Shown: positions 1-7,817 of the stretch, piece by piece
How positions within the stretch are numbered: position 1 is the stretch's first letter
Layout: each line of letters starts with the position of its first letter
Origin: Candidatus Methanoperedens sp. BLZ2
Lineage (GTDB): Archaea > Halobacteriota > Methanosarcinia > Methanosarcinales > Methanoperedenaceae
Assembly (NCBI RefSeq): GCF_002487355.1
Contig: NZ_NTMG01000082.1
Location: forward strand, 1 to 64,000
DNA: 64,000 bases
Direction: 5' to 3'
The notes under the pieces: model-generated
What the model was told of the DNA's origin: nothing
Database searches by the model: none
What the model saw: only the letters and a program-made list of their open reading frames with translations
Translations under genes and position numbers: made by a program

Positions 1-99
1 GGCAGAGGCGGTTCGGGTGGAGGTCGCGGAGGCAGCGGTGGCGGTAGGGACCGCGGCCGGGATTCCAGAGATAAAAGAGGCGGAGGAAAAAGAAGGTAA
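1..99 (+). CDS. C-terminal RGG-rich tail of a protein cut by the window edge
   Basis: Frame 1 is open from the first base to TAA at 97-99 and encodes 32 residues made almost only of Gly, Arg, Ser, Asp and Lys, with repeated RGG/GGR units and a basic end (KRGGGKRR). Tails like this occur at the C-terminus of RNA-binding proteins, for example DEAD-box helicases, where they add non-specific RNA affinity. The catalytic or binding domain lies outside the window, so the family cannot be named. A T-rich stretch follows directly. Confidence 0.75.
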   Translation, partial: GRGGSGGGRGGSGGGRDRGRDSRDKRGGGKRR

Positions 100-136
100 T
101 ATTCCCTCTTTTTTGTTTTTTATTAACCTTTTTTAT
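100..136 (+). terminator. T-rich transcription terminator
   Basis: Three runs of T within about 35 bases follow the TAA stop of the RGG-tailed gene. Oligo-T tracts are the usual archaeal termination signal. No stable hairpin is seen before them. Confidence 0.5.
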
Positions 137-161
137 AGTCAGCAGTATCATATAGTAAATA

Positions 162-1031
162 ATGCTTGAAAATATTCCGGAAATATTTCTTTCTATCACG
201 AACAAGGAATTTCGTGTTCTTATTGCCATTGAAAACCAGATGAAATTCCATGAATGGGTCCCAATAGAAGAGATCGTGAATTTTACGACATTTGACAGGA
301 AAGAAGTGGAATATATCCTCTCAAACCTGGCGCAAAGAAAGCTTATTCACAGGAATGTCCAGGCTTATGAAGGATACAGGATATACTTTGAAGCATACGA
401 CCTGCTTGCACTGAATGCATTCGTGAAGCGTGGATCTGTGAATGCCCTGGGTGAAATAATCGGGAGGGGGAAAGAATCGGAAGTTTATGAAGCCACAGGC
501 GGCCTCATTGACCGGCATGTTATAATTAAACTCCACAGGGAAGGAAAAATGAGTTTCAGGCATGTCAGGACAAAAAGAGAAACTATCGGGGAAAGGCGGC
601 ATCTTTCCTGGTTATATGCCGCACGTCTTGCAGCTAAAAAAGAATATGATGCCCTTGTCGCTCTTTATCCGAAAGTCAGCGTTCCTGAACCGATAGATCA
701 TAACAGGCATGGGATCGTGATGTCAAAAGCAACCGGGCAGCAGCTTGCGCATACCAGGCTGGATGAACCTGATTGGTATCTTGATGAGATATTGAGACAG
801 GTAAAGAACGCTTACGGACTCGGTATTATCCATTGTGACCTGAGCGAATTTAATATCTTTGTTAATCCCGCAGGGTGTGAGATCATCGATTGGCCCCAAT
901 TCATCAAACCAACTCATCCGAATGCAAAGGAGTTGCTTCGCAGGGATATTGATAATGTATTATCATATTTTAACCGTAAATACAGGATCAAAAGAGATAT
1001 CGGCGAGATTATCAACAATATAATAACCTGA
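162..1031 (+). CDS. rio2: RIO2-type serine/threonine protein kinase
   Basis: Atypical protein kinase of the RIO2 family (289 aa), expected to act in maturation of the small ribosomal subunit. Residues about 1-85 form the N-terminal winged helix that separates RIO2 from RIO1. The ATP-binding loop GRGKESEVYEA is near residue 101, the invariant lysine sits in VIIKLHREGK, the catalytic loop is IIHCDLSEFNIFV and the metal-binding loop is EIIDWPQFI. All key residues are present and the length is normal. The gene is three bases upstream of the DUF460 gene, so the two are probably co-transcribed. The ATG at 162 has no clear ribosome site and follows an AT-rich promoter-like stretch, so the transcript may be nearly leaderless. 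Confidence 0.93.
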   Translation: MLENIPEIFLSITNKEFRVLIAIENQMKFHEWVPIEEIVNFTTFDRKEVEYILSNLAQRKLIHRNVQAYEGYRIYFEAYDLLALNAFVKRGSVNALGEIIGRGKESEVYEATGGLIDRHVIIKLHREGKMSFRHVRTKRETIGERRHLSWLYAARLAAKKEYDALVALYPKVSVPEPIDHNRHGIVMSKATGQQLAHTRLDEPDWYLDEILRQVKNAYGLGIIHCDLSEFNIFVNPAGCEIIDWPQFIKPTHPNAKELLRRDIDNVLSYFNRKYRIKRDIGEIINNIIT

Positions 1032-1034
1032 ATC

Positions 1035-3008
1035 ATGCCGGAAAATATAATTTTTGGTATAGATATTGCTAAAGGTTCTTTACATGCAAGAGAAAAACCA
1101 GCTTATGCCGTAGTGATACTCAAGAATGGGGATGTCGAGCATCACAAAATGGTAAGCCTCCATAAATTCATGCGAATGGTCTGGAAAGAAAAGCCGTCAT
1201 TGATCGCTGTTGATAACATATATGAATTAGTTTCAGATAAGCATGACCTTATTTCGTTTCTTGAGAAATTACCCCCTGATACGAAACTTATCCAGGTCAC
1301 TGGGGGTGAGCAACTTTTACCACTTACAAAACTAGCCCGCCAGCAGGGACTATCCTTTGACAGGTTTGACCCTAATGCAGAAGCTCTGATATGCGCGCAG
1401 CTTTCTCAAATGGGCGTGGGTTACGAGGTGTCGGCATTTGAGGATAAAACGGTTATCAAGGTCAGCAGGGGGCGCTCACCAGGAAGGGGAGGATGGAGCC
1501 AGAACAGGTACAGGCGCAAAATGCATGGGTATGTCAGGCAAAGGGCAAGGGAGATCGAAGATTCCCTGAATGAACTCTCAAGAACCAGGGGATTCACATT
1601 TTCCCAGGATATAACAGAGAGGTTCGGAGGATATTCAAAAGCTGAATTCATTGTGGATGCACCAAGAAACAAGATTCATATCGGTTCTGGAAAATACGGG
1701 GATGTGCAGGTGAGCGTAAAAGGTATAGAACGCGATTCCCTGGTTTTTAAGCCGCTTAAAGCAAAAAAAAGAGATTATATCATCGTTGGGATCGACCCTG
1801 GCACTACGACAGCTGTTGCCGTTCTTACACTTGATGGCGAATTGCGAAAAATCCATAGTTCAAGGACTATTTCGATACCTGAAGTTATTGAAATGATCGC
1901 ACAGGAAGGAAGACCCCTTGTTATAGCAAGCGATGTATTCCCTACCCCCAATGCCGTTGAAAAAATCAGGAGGGCGTTTAATGCCGTATCAAGCTCTCCT
2001 TTTGAGGTACTCTCGGCTGGAGATAAGATTGAGTTTGCAACCCCATATGGTTATTCAAACAACCATGAACGTGATGCCATTGCAGCTGCTGTATCGTTTT
2101 ATCGCAAAAACAAGAATAAGTTCGAACAGATTAAGAAGAAGATACCTCCGGGAGTAGATGCCAGCGAAGCGATAGCGCAGGTCGTTAGGGGAAAATCCGT
2201 GGAAGCTGTGATCTCAGGATTGACCAGGACTCAAACCAAAGAGCCTTATGTTCTGGTAGTTCCTGAAAAAAGAGATGAAGAAACATTTCACTTGAGGGAA
2301 TCCATCCGGAAATATGAAGACATAATCAATGAAATGAAGACGAAACAAGAATTTTTGGAAAAAGAACTTTTCCTCAGGGACGAAAAGATGCGGGAATTAG
2401 AAGAGCTGATAAAAAAGCAGCGTTCAGATATATACAAAAAACTAAAAAAAGACAAAACAATACAAATCCGGGATATGGATATCCAGCGCCTCCAGAATAA
2501 GATATCTGAAAAAAACAGGAAAATTTCCGAATTAAATGAAAGGATCCATAAACTAAAAAGGGTACGAAGGCTTGAAATAAGCGGCCGTGTTCTTCCTGTG
2601 AAGATAATATTTTCTTTTACTAAAGACAGCATCCTTAAAACCCGGGAAACTGTGGGAATAAAAAAAGATGACATCATCCTGTTGAAAGATTCAAGCGGTG
2701 GAGGGACAATTACCGCTAAAATGCTTGCTGACCTCGGTGTGCGGGCAATTATTATCTGCAATGATATGTCGCATGCTGCAGAAGAAGAGCTTTTTAACCT
2801 TGGTGTGCCTGTTTTAAGGGCAAAGGATGTGAATATCCAGTTTGACTCAACAGAAGAGCTTGCTGTTATCGATCCTGATGATATGAGAAATGCAATAGAA
2901 GACTGGAACAAAAAAGCACAAGAGCGCAGGGTGACAGCAAAAGAAGAATGGCTGAAATCGCTAGTGGATGAGTACAGGAGCGAGAGAAGACGAGAGCTGA
3001 AAGAGTGA
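1035..3008 (+). CDS. DUF460 family protein with RNase H/RuvC-like domain and coiled coil
   Basis: Conserved archaeal protein of 657 aa that fits the DUF460 family; its biochemical role is not established. Two segments look like the RNase H/RuvC/YqgF fold: an N-terminal GIDIAKGS-type start, and a central block with IVGIDPGTTTAVAV, then VIASDVFPTP, then NNHERDAIAAA, which supplies acidic residues at the places expected for a nuclease-like active site. Residues about 425-520 are a Lys/Glu-rich coiled coil. The C-terminal part (GRVLPVKIIFSF onwards) looks like a separate small domain with GGGTITAKMLADLGV. It starts three bases after rio2, suggesting a link to RNA or ribosome metabolism; that link is inferred. 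Confidence 0.8.
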   Translation: MPENIIFGIDIAKGSLHAREKPAYAVVILKNGDVEHHKMVSLHKFMRMVWKEKPSLIAVDNIYELVSDKHDLISFLEKLPPDTKLIQVTGGEQLLPLTKLARQQGLSFDRFDPNAEALICAQLSQMGVGYEVSAFEDKTVIKVSRGRSPGRGGWSQNRYRRKMHGYVRQRAREIEDSLNELSRTRGFTFSQDITERFGGYSKAEFIVDAPRNKIHIGSGKYGDVQVSVKGIERDSLVFKPLKAKKRDYIIVGIDPGTTTAVAVLTLDGELRKIHSSRTISIPEVIEMIAQEGRPLVIASDVFPTPNAVEKIRRAFNAVSSSPFEVLSAGDKIEFATPYGYSNNHERDAIAAAVSFYRKNKNKFEQIKKKIPPGVDASEAIAQVVRGKSVEAVISGLTRTQTKEPYVLVVPEKRDEETFHLRESIRKYEDIINEMKTKQEFLEKELFLRDEKMRELEELIKKQRSDIYKKLKKDKTIQIRDMDIQRLQNKISEKNRKISELNERIHKLKRVRRLEISGRVLPVKIIFSFTKDSILKTRETVGIKKDDIILLKDSSGGGTITAKMLADLGVRAIIICNDMSHAAEEELFNLGVPVLRAKDVNIQFDSTEELAVIDPDDMRNAIEDWNKKAQERRVTAKEEWLKSLVDEYRSERRRELKE

Positions 3009-3138
3009 AATTAATTCATCTTTAAATTAATATAATATTTTTGAAGGATAAGTTTAAGTATTTTGCAGATTAAACTGAACACAATATATCATTATTAATG
3101 ATTTTAATTATGATGATAGTGATGAGAAGAGGATTCAT

Positions 3139-4089
3139 ATGCTAGAAAAAAACGTTTCAAAAATAATTATAGGATTGATTTTTGTACTCATAGCTTTGCA
3201 GGTAACCCAACCAGCAGCATCAAAAGCACCTGATTTACCTAATAACTCATGTGCAGACTGCCATCGCCAATTGCTTTTTAGTTCAGAATCACAAAGGCAA
3301 TTCATCGATATTCGCATCAAGCATCTCGAAAGCGGTATTTCATGCTCGATCGTTTGCCACGAGGATAAGCTCAATAAATCAACTGCCAGCACTTATGCCA
3401 TGTGGTCAATATCCACACATGCTCTTTTTGAAGTAACATGTGAAAAATGCCATGGCGGGGACCCGTTAAAGGTTTTGAAGCAGGAAGCACATGTTGGAAT
3501 TTCAAATTCCAGCATATTACGCGCCAATACTCCCGAAATGTGCGGTAAATGCCACGGGCCGGAACTTGATGAATTCAAGAGTTCCCAGCATTTCAAGAAA
3601 TTGGAATCAAACCAGGAAGGGCCTGCACCCGCATGCATCACCTGTCACCAGGCTCACAGCGTCCGGGTTTTAACAGCATCTGAAATTGAGGATTTCTGCA
3701 GCAATTGTCATAATAACATCACAGGCATAAATCCTGCAGTGCCAAAGAAAGCAGAAAGCGCCCTGTCTTCGGTAAGGGAATTGCAGCTTGAGATCTCAAA
3801 GGCTAGAAGCTCTGTTCTTGAGGCAAAAGCATTGGGAAAGGATGTTGCGGCAGCCGAGGCAGACCTTGAATCAGCAAAGACCATACTAAAGAATACTCCG
3901 TCAGTCTGGCACAGATTCAACCTGACTTACTTTGATACGGAAGTGCATAAAGGGATAACAGATGCCTTGAATGCAGAAAAAGCAATGCCTGAAGAGACTG
4001 AAACAGCAGTTCCAACAAAAGCACCAGGATTTGAAGTATTCTTGCTGGTATCAGGCCTGCTGGCAGCATATCTGTTAAAACGGCATTGA
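3139..4089 (+). CDS. Multihaem c-type cytochrome with PGF-CTERM tail (first of two)
   Basis: Secreted cytochrome of 316 aa. A signal peptide (about 1-28) is followed by five CxxCH motifs, CADCH (38-42), CEKCH (101-105), CGKCH (135-139), CITCH (166-170) and CSNCH (187-191), plus one CxxxCH (CSIVCH, 69-74), giving up to six haems. A helical Ala/Glu/Lys-rich segment follows (about 205-255). The last 24 residues, PGF then a hydrophobic stretch then KRH, form a PGF-CTERM signal, which archaeosortase A normally removes while attaching the protein to a lipid. Scattered His residues (THALF, SSQHF, QEAH) could be distal ligands. It heads the Rieske/cytochrome b operon and is a diverged duplicate of the next gene. 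Likely electron acceptor or exporter for that complex; partner inferred. Confidence 0.9.
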   Translation: MLEKNVSKIIIGLIFVLIALQVTQPAASKAPDLPNNSCADCHRQLLFSSESQRQFIDIRIKHLESGISCSIVCHEDKLNKSTASTYAMWSISTHALFEVTCEKCHGGDPLKVLKQEAHVGISNSSILRANTPEMCGKCHGPELDEFKSSQHFKKLESNQEGPAPACITCHQAHSVRVLTASEIEDFCSNCHNNITGINPAVPKKAESALSSVRELQLEISKARSSVLEAKALGKDVAAAEADLESAKTILKNTPSVWHRFNLTYFDTEVHKGITDALNAEKAMPEETETAVPTKAPGFEVFLLVSGLLAAYLLKRH

Positions 4090-4140
4090 CAAATCATATA
4101 TAAATTAAATATAGAAACTATAGAAACAAAAGGTGATTGA

Positions 4141-5070
4141 ATGAATACAAAAAAAACGATTGTGTTAGCTGGTTTCATGTTTATATTTGCGATATTAGCC
4201 TTGCCAGTATCAGCACAAAACAATTCATGTCTGGATTGCCATGAAAAACTTACAGCATTCAATGAGACAGAAAAACAACTTAATGAAGTAAGAATAAAGC
4301 ATCTTCAAAGGGATGTTGCCTGTTCTCTTGAGTGCCATGCTACTATTATTGATAAGATTGCTAAAAGCAATTATGAGCAGTGGACAAATTCCAAACATGC
4401 CATGTTCAATGTCACATGCGATAATTGCCATGGCGGTAATGTCAGCTCCGATGTAAAGGAAATAGCACATTCAGGGGTTTCGCGTTCTTCCGAAATAAAT
4501 AGTACTGTTTTTTACAGGAATGTGCCTGAAACTTGCGGTAAATGTCATGCAAGTGAATTGAACCAGTTCAAAGATTCCTTACATTATCAGAGATTAAAGG
4601 CGCTAAAACAGGCACCCACGTGCGATACATGCCATAATCCACATGAATTCAAAGTGCTAAATGCCAGCGAATTCGAGAATATATGCAGCAGCTGTCATAA
4701 TATTGACATGAAAATTGCCCCTGACATTCCTGACAAAGCTGTGGAAGCAATCAATAATGCTGAAATGCTCAAGAACGAAATAAGGATTGCAGATGATGCT
4801 ATAAAACAGGCAAAACTGCAGGGAAAAGACGTCACAGTCGCACAAAAAGAACTTGATTCTGCACTGGCCATCCAGAATAATCTTCCCATACTCTGGCATA
4901 GTTTTAACCTTCCCAATTTTCAGAATGTAACTGAAAATGGCATTGTATTTGCCAGGAAAGCACAAACAGACGCGGGGTTACCCCAAACAAAGCCGTCAAC
5001 TCCCGGATTTGGAACAATATTATCCGTTATAGGAATAATTTCAATATACCTGCTAATACGCAGAAGATAA
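4141..5070 (+). CDS. Multihaem c-type cytochrome with PGF-CTERM tail (second of two)
   Basis: Secreted cytochrome of 309 aa with the same architecture as the gene before it: signal peptide (about 1-25), haem motifs CLDCH, CSLECH (a CxxxCH motif), CDNCH, CGKCH, CDTCH and CSSCH, a helical linker, then a terminal PGF motif, hydrophobic helix and RRR. The order and spacing of all six motifs match the first copy, so this is a tandem duplication with later divergence. RIKHL, SKHAMF and the GGNV region after CHGG are also shared. It lies 51 bases after the first copy and 16 bases before the monohaem gene. Expected to sit outside the membrane, anchored through archaeosortase processing, passing electrons away from the Rieske/cytochrome b complex. 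Confidence 0.9.
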   Translation: MNTKKTIVLAGFMFIFAILALPVSAQNNSCLDCHEKLTAFNETEKQLNEVRIKHLQRDVACSLECHATIIDKIAKSNYEQWTNSKHAMFNVTCDNCHGGNVSSDVKEIAHSGVSRSSEINSTVFYRNVPETCGKCHASELNQFKDSLHYQRLKALKQAPTCDTCHNPHEFKVLNASEFENICSSCHNIDMKIAPDIPDKAVEAINNAEMLKNEIRIADDAIKQAKLQGKDVTVAQKELDSALAIQNNLPILWHSFNLPNFQNVTENGIVFARKAQTDAGLPQTKPSTPGFGTILSVIGIISIYLLIRRR

Positions 5071-5086
5071 AAGAGGTGAAATTAGA

Positions 5087-5434
5087 ATGAACAAAAAACG
5101 AATAAATCAAATTATATTGTTGGTTGCATTAGTTCTCCTGCTATTAATGCCCTCTTTAACATCGGCAAGGCCCGAATATGCAGTAAAGGAAAGCAGGAAT
5201 TGCCCATATTGCCACACAAGGGACGGCCCGCCGCAGCTCAATGAAATCGGAGTTTATTATGCTACCCACAATTATTCTATGGAAGGTTATGTTCCAACAC
5301 CAATAGCGACGCCAACCCCTGAACCTGAAAAAGAGATCGAGATAGGAGTTCATATGACAACATGGGATGTAGGACTGCGGGGATTGGCTCTTATCCTGCT
5401 CGTGCTTGCCATAGTTTATGTAATAAGGTTGTGA
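5087..5434 (+). CDS. Membrane-anchored monohaem cytochrome c
   Basis: A 115-aa protein with a signal peptide or N-terminal helix (about 8-26), one CxxCH motif (CPYCH, 39-43) early in a short extracellular domain, a Pro/Thr-rich linker (PTPIATPTPEPE) and a C-terminal membrane helix (about 94-113). It is too small for a standard cytochrome c fold with a Met ligand far downstream, although M59 could be a ligand. It has a clear ribosome site (aagaggtgaa) and sits between the hexahaem cytochromes and the Rieske gene, so it is likely a one-electron relay of the same complex. Exact family not recognised. Confidence 0.8.
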   Translation: MNKKRINQIILLVALVLLLLMPSLTSARPEYAVKESRNCPYCHTRDGPPQLNEIGVYYATHNYSMEGYVPTPIATPTPEPEKEIEIGVHMTTWDVGLRGLALILLVLAIVYVIRL

Positions 5435-5441
5435 GGTAATC

Positions 5442-5717
5442 ATGCATATTGAGAAAATTGAATATGGGCCGGAAAAAGAAGGCTTGTGGTCGCAGGTTGC
5501 CTTTGCATTGATAATTCTTTTGACACTTGTTGCAGCTGGAATTACAGGACTGATTTTTTGGAGAATCTTAATAAGCGATGTCCAGGTTGCATCCACAAGA
5601 CAATTCAATGAGGATATAGGAAAATTACTTGCTTATCTCTTGTTTGACCTGGCAGCTATCATTTATCTATATGTTAAAGGGCTGCTGCAAGACGAATACG
5701 TTACAACGCTGGAGTAA
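5442..5717 (+). CDS. Small two-helix membrane protein of the Rieske/cytochrome b operon
   Basis: A 91-aa protein with two hydrophobic helices (about 18-42 and 62-82) and charged ends. It starts 8 bases after the monohaem cytochrome and ends 5 bases before the Rieske start, so it is clearly in the operon. There are no haem or iron-sulfur motifs. It is probably an accessory subunit of the quinol-oxidising complex; no known family recognised. Confidence 0.75.
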   Translation: MHIEKIEYGPEKEGLWSQVAFALIILLTLVAAGITGLIFWRILISDVQVASTRQFNEDIGKLLAYLLFDLAAIIYLYVKGLLQDEYVTTLE

Positions 5718-5721
5718 GAAC

Positions 5722-6216
5722 ATGGATGATAAAATAACTTTTACAATTACAAGACGAAAACTTACTGAACTTTTTATGGCACTTGTTGCATTATTCTTTG
5801 CAGGAGGCGCCCTGGCATCGATATTGAAATACCTCTGGCCTGCCACTGCTGCAAAAGGTGATTCCGCCGAAATAAAAATTGCAAACGCAGATGAAGTGCC
5901 GACAGGCAGTGTCAGGAAATTCATGTTTAACGGAAAAGCGGCTGTTCTCCTGCATATGCCCGCGGGTTTTCGCGCTTTCGGATCTGTTTGCACGCATCTT
6001 GGATGTATCTCCTACTGGAAAGAAGATGAAAGCATCCTGTTCTGCCCCTGCCACCTTGGCAAGTTCGACCCGAATACAGGTGCTGTAATATCCGGACCAC
6101 CACCGTCTCCCTTACCGGCAATTGATATAGTCGTAAAAGAAGGAGCGGTCTATGCGCTCAAATGGAAAGATCCTGCGTATGTGAGGACCATTTCATTCTA
6201 TGCAGGAGCTGCTTAG
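5722..6216 (+). CDS. Rieske 2Fe-2S protein of a quinol:cytochrome oxidoreductase
   Basis: A 164-aa Rieske protein. Residues 1-40 give the N-terminal membrane anchor (helix about 15-36), with arginines before it (TRRK) that suggest Tat-type export. The cluster-binding boxes are CTHLGC (90-95) and CPCHLG (108-113): C90, H92, C108 and H111 bind the cluster and C95/C110 can form the disulfide. The following GPPPSPLP is the usual Pro loop. The start at 5722 is preferred over an in-frame upstream ATG at 5629 because it follows the previous stop directly and gives a normal anchor. It delivers electrons from menaquinol, bound by the cytochrome b encoded next, to the cytochromes encoded upstream. Confidence 0.95.
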   Translation: MDDKITFTITRRKLTELFMALVALFFAGGALASILKYLWPATAAKGDSAEIKIANADEVPTGSVRKFMFNGKAAVLLHMPAGFRAFGSVCTHLGCISYWKEDESILFCPCHLGKFDPNTGAVISGPPPSPLPAIDIVVKEGAVYALKWKDPAYVRTISFYAGAA

Positions 6217-6226
6217 AGGTGATCAT

Positions 6227-6889
6227 ATGAAACTTGAAGATAAGATATTCAAATGGTTCGATGACAGGTTTAAGTTAAAAGAATTACTCACCCCAATAAT
6301 CAAGCATCCTGCTCCGGAGTATGCAGTGACAAATCCATTGTACTGCCTTGGAGGAATTGCTTTCCTGTGTTTCCTTATACTTGTTGGCACGGGTGTATTC
6401 CTGGCAATGTACTATAAGCCTACACCACTTGAAGCATATAAAAGCGTTGAACATATCATGACCGCAGTTCCCATGGGAAGCCTGATACGAAGCCTCCATC
6501 ACTGGGCTGCAAATACTATGATCGCCGCAGTAATGCTTCATATGATGAGGATTTACTTTATGGGGGCATATAAGAAACCGCGGGAATTGAACTGGGTTGT
6601 TGGTGTAACACTCCTTTTGATCACCACAACTTTTGGTTTCTCAGGATACCTTCTGCCATGGGATCAGCTTGCGTTCTGGGCTACAAAAATAGGAACAGGG
6701 ATCGCAGGATCGATACCTATCTTAGGACAATATATTTCCTTAATTCTGGTAGGAGGGACAGACATCGGCGCTGAAACAATGACAAGGTTCTTTGCCATAC
6801 ATGTAATGATCCTTCCCATAACCATTGCAATTCTCCTGTTAATGCATTTTGCCATGGTCAGGATACAGGGAATTTCAGGGAGGCTCTGA
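6227..6889 (+). CDS. Cytochrome b6-type subunit of the Rieske/cytochrome b complex
   Basis: A 220-aa membrane protein with four helices, matching cytochrome b6 rather than full-length cytochrome b. Haem ligands are H91/H105 and H192/H207; the 15-residue spacing of the second pair is the b6 type (bc1 cytochrome b has 14). The NPLYCLGG segment places C40 where chloroplast b6 has C35, the cysteine that covalently holds the extra haem c(n). SGYLLPWDQLAFWA is the conserved Qo-side helix. The start at 6227 follows a good ribosome site (gaggtgatcat). It oxidises menaquinol together with the Rieske protein and the subunit IV-like gene that follows after a TGATATG junction. Confidence 0.95.
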   Translation: MKLEDKIFKWFDDRFKLKELLTPIIKHPAPEYAVTNPLYCLGGIAFLCFLILVGTGVFLAMYYKPTPLEAYKSVEHIMTAVPMGSLIRSLHHWAANTMIAAVMLHMMRIYFMGAYKKPRELNWVVGVTLLLITTTFGFSGYLLPWDQLAFWATKIGTGIAGSIPILGQYISLILVGGTDIGAETMTRFFAIHVMILPITIAILLLMHFAMVRIQGISGRL

Positions 6890-6890
6890 T

Positions 6891-7349
6891 ATGTCATTGA
6901 TCGAAATTGAAAAACATGAGGTAGAAGAAGAGCGACATGAACCTGTCAGGATACGCGGATTTCCATTTTTTCCGCATTTCCTGCTCCGTGAAGTAGTTGT
7001 GATGTGCCTTATTGCAGGAAGCCTCATATTGATGGCCTCGCTTTACCCGGCAGGTCTTCTAAAACCGGCTGATCCGTTCGATACACCAACCCCTATTTAT
7101 CCTGAATGGTATTTCCTTTATGTCTTCGGGTTCCTAAAATTCTGGACATGGGATATCGGGCCAATAGAAGCAAAAGTTATCGGTGTGACTTTACCAATGG
7201 TATTGTGGTATGGCCTTCTTTTCATGGTGCCCTTCATAGACAGGAATCCATCAAGTGATATCAGGAAAAGAAAATTCGCAGTTGCCATGGGTGTTATCGC
7301 ACTTCTTGGAATATTGTATTTCACATACTATAGCATTGTCTACCATTGA
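6891..7349 (+). CDS. Cytochrome b6f subunit IV-like protein (C-terminal cytochrome b domain)
   Basis: A 152-aa protein with about three membrane helices. It carries the PEWY motif (71-74, in IYPEWYFLYVFGF), the Qo-site signature of subunit IV and of the C-terminal half of cytochrome b. The acidic N-terminal 20 residues are an extension. It begins one base after the cytochrome b stop, so translation is likely coupled. Together with the preceding gene it forms a split, b6f-style cytochrome b. The ATG at 6891 is chosen because an upstream in-frame start would run inside cytochrome b. Confidence 0.93.
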   Translation: MSLIEIEKHEVEEERHEPVRIRGFPFFPHFLLREVVVMCLIAGSLILMASLYPAGLLKPADPFDTPTPIYPEWYFLYVFGFLKFWTWDIGPIEAKVIGVTLPMVLWYGLLFMVPFIDRNPSSDIRKRKFAVAMGVIALLGILYFTYYSIVYH

Positions 7350-7534
7350 TGAAACTGCCAGGATCAACACATACTAAAATAGATGCAATATCCAAATTCA
7401 TTGGCCTGATCCTTCTGGCTGTGAGTATAGATAATGTATCAAAGGGCAATTATTATATTGCCCTGTTTCTTTTTGGCCTGGGTGCAATAATAGGTATTGT
7501 ACCGATATTCATTGAAGTTGATACTTCTGCTTAA
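7349..7534 (+). CDS. Small two-helix membrane protein ending the respiratory operon
   Basis: A 61-aa protein, mainly two hydrophobic helices (about 13-30 and 36-56). Its ATG overlaps the TGA stop of the subunit IV gene by one base, a sign of translational coupling. It is the last gene of the operon and overlaps the convergent glutaredoxin-like gene by 26 bases at its 3' end. Likely a small accessory subunit; the family is not recognised. Confidence 0.7.
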   Translation: MKLPGSTHTKIDAISKFIGLILLAVSIDNVSKGNYYIALFLFGLGAIIGIVPIFIEVDTSA

Positions 7535-7760
7535 GCACGGCTATTAATTTTTTCCCGTTCAATCTTCCACTTGAGATTATCTCCCCATCTACTTCCACAA
7601 CTGGTATCAGATGTTTGAACTTTTCATAAGCAAATGCATCTTTTTCAATATCTACTTCCTCGAAGGTAAAATCAAATTCAAGCCTGATAACCTCAAGTTC
7701 CTCTTTTGCGATCTCGCATAAATGACATTCTTTTTTTGAATATATGATCACATTCAACAT
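7509..7760 (-). CDS. Glutaredoxin-like protein (DUF836 type)
   Basis: An 83-aa thioredoxin-fold protein with the redox motif CHLC near the N-terminus (YSKKECHLCEIAKEEL) and the cis-proline segment LIPVVEVDGE, followed by SGRLNGKKL. This fits the small glutaredoxin-like/DUF836 family. The ATG at 7760 is preceded by aaggaatct, a good ribosome site, so the in-frame TTG nine codons upstream is not used here. It lies downstream of mqnE on the same strand after a 57-base gap. Likely a thiol-disulfide reductase; substrate unknown. Confidence 0.82.
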   Translation of the reverse strand: MLNVIIYSKKECHLCEIAKEELEVIRLEFDFTFEEVDIEKDAFAYEKFKHLIPVVEVDGEIISSGRLNGKKLIAVLKQKYQLQ

Positions 7761-7817
7761 AGATTCCTTGTTTTCGAATTGTTTCAAGAAAGATAATGGC
7801 AGGACTGTAAATATTTC

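Noticed and set aside
2288-2911. 207-codon ORF antisense to the DUF460 gene
   Set aside because: It mirrors the coiled-coil coding region and is Ser/Ile/Phe-rich, as expected for the complement of Lys/Glu-rich codons; the sense frame is clearly the gene.
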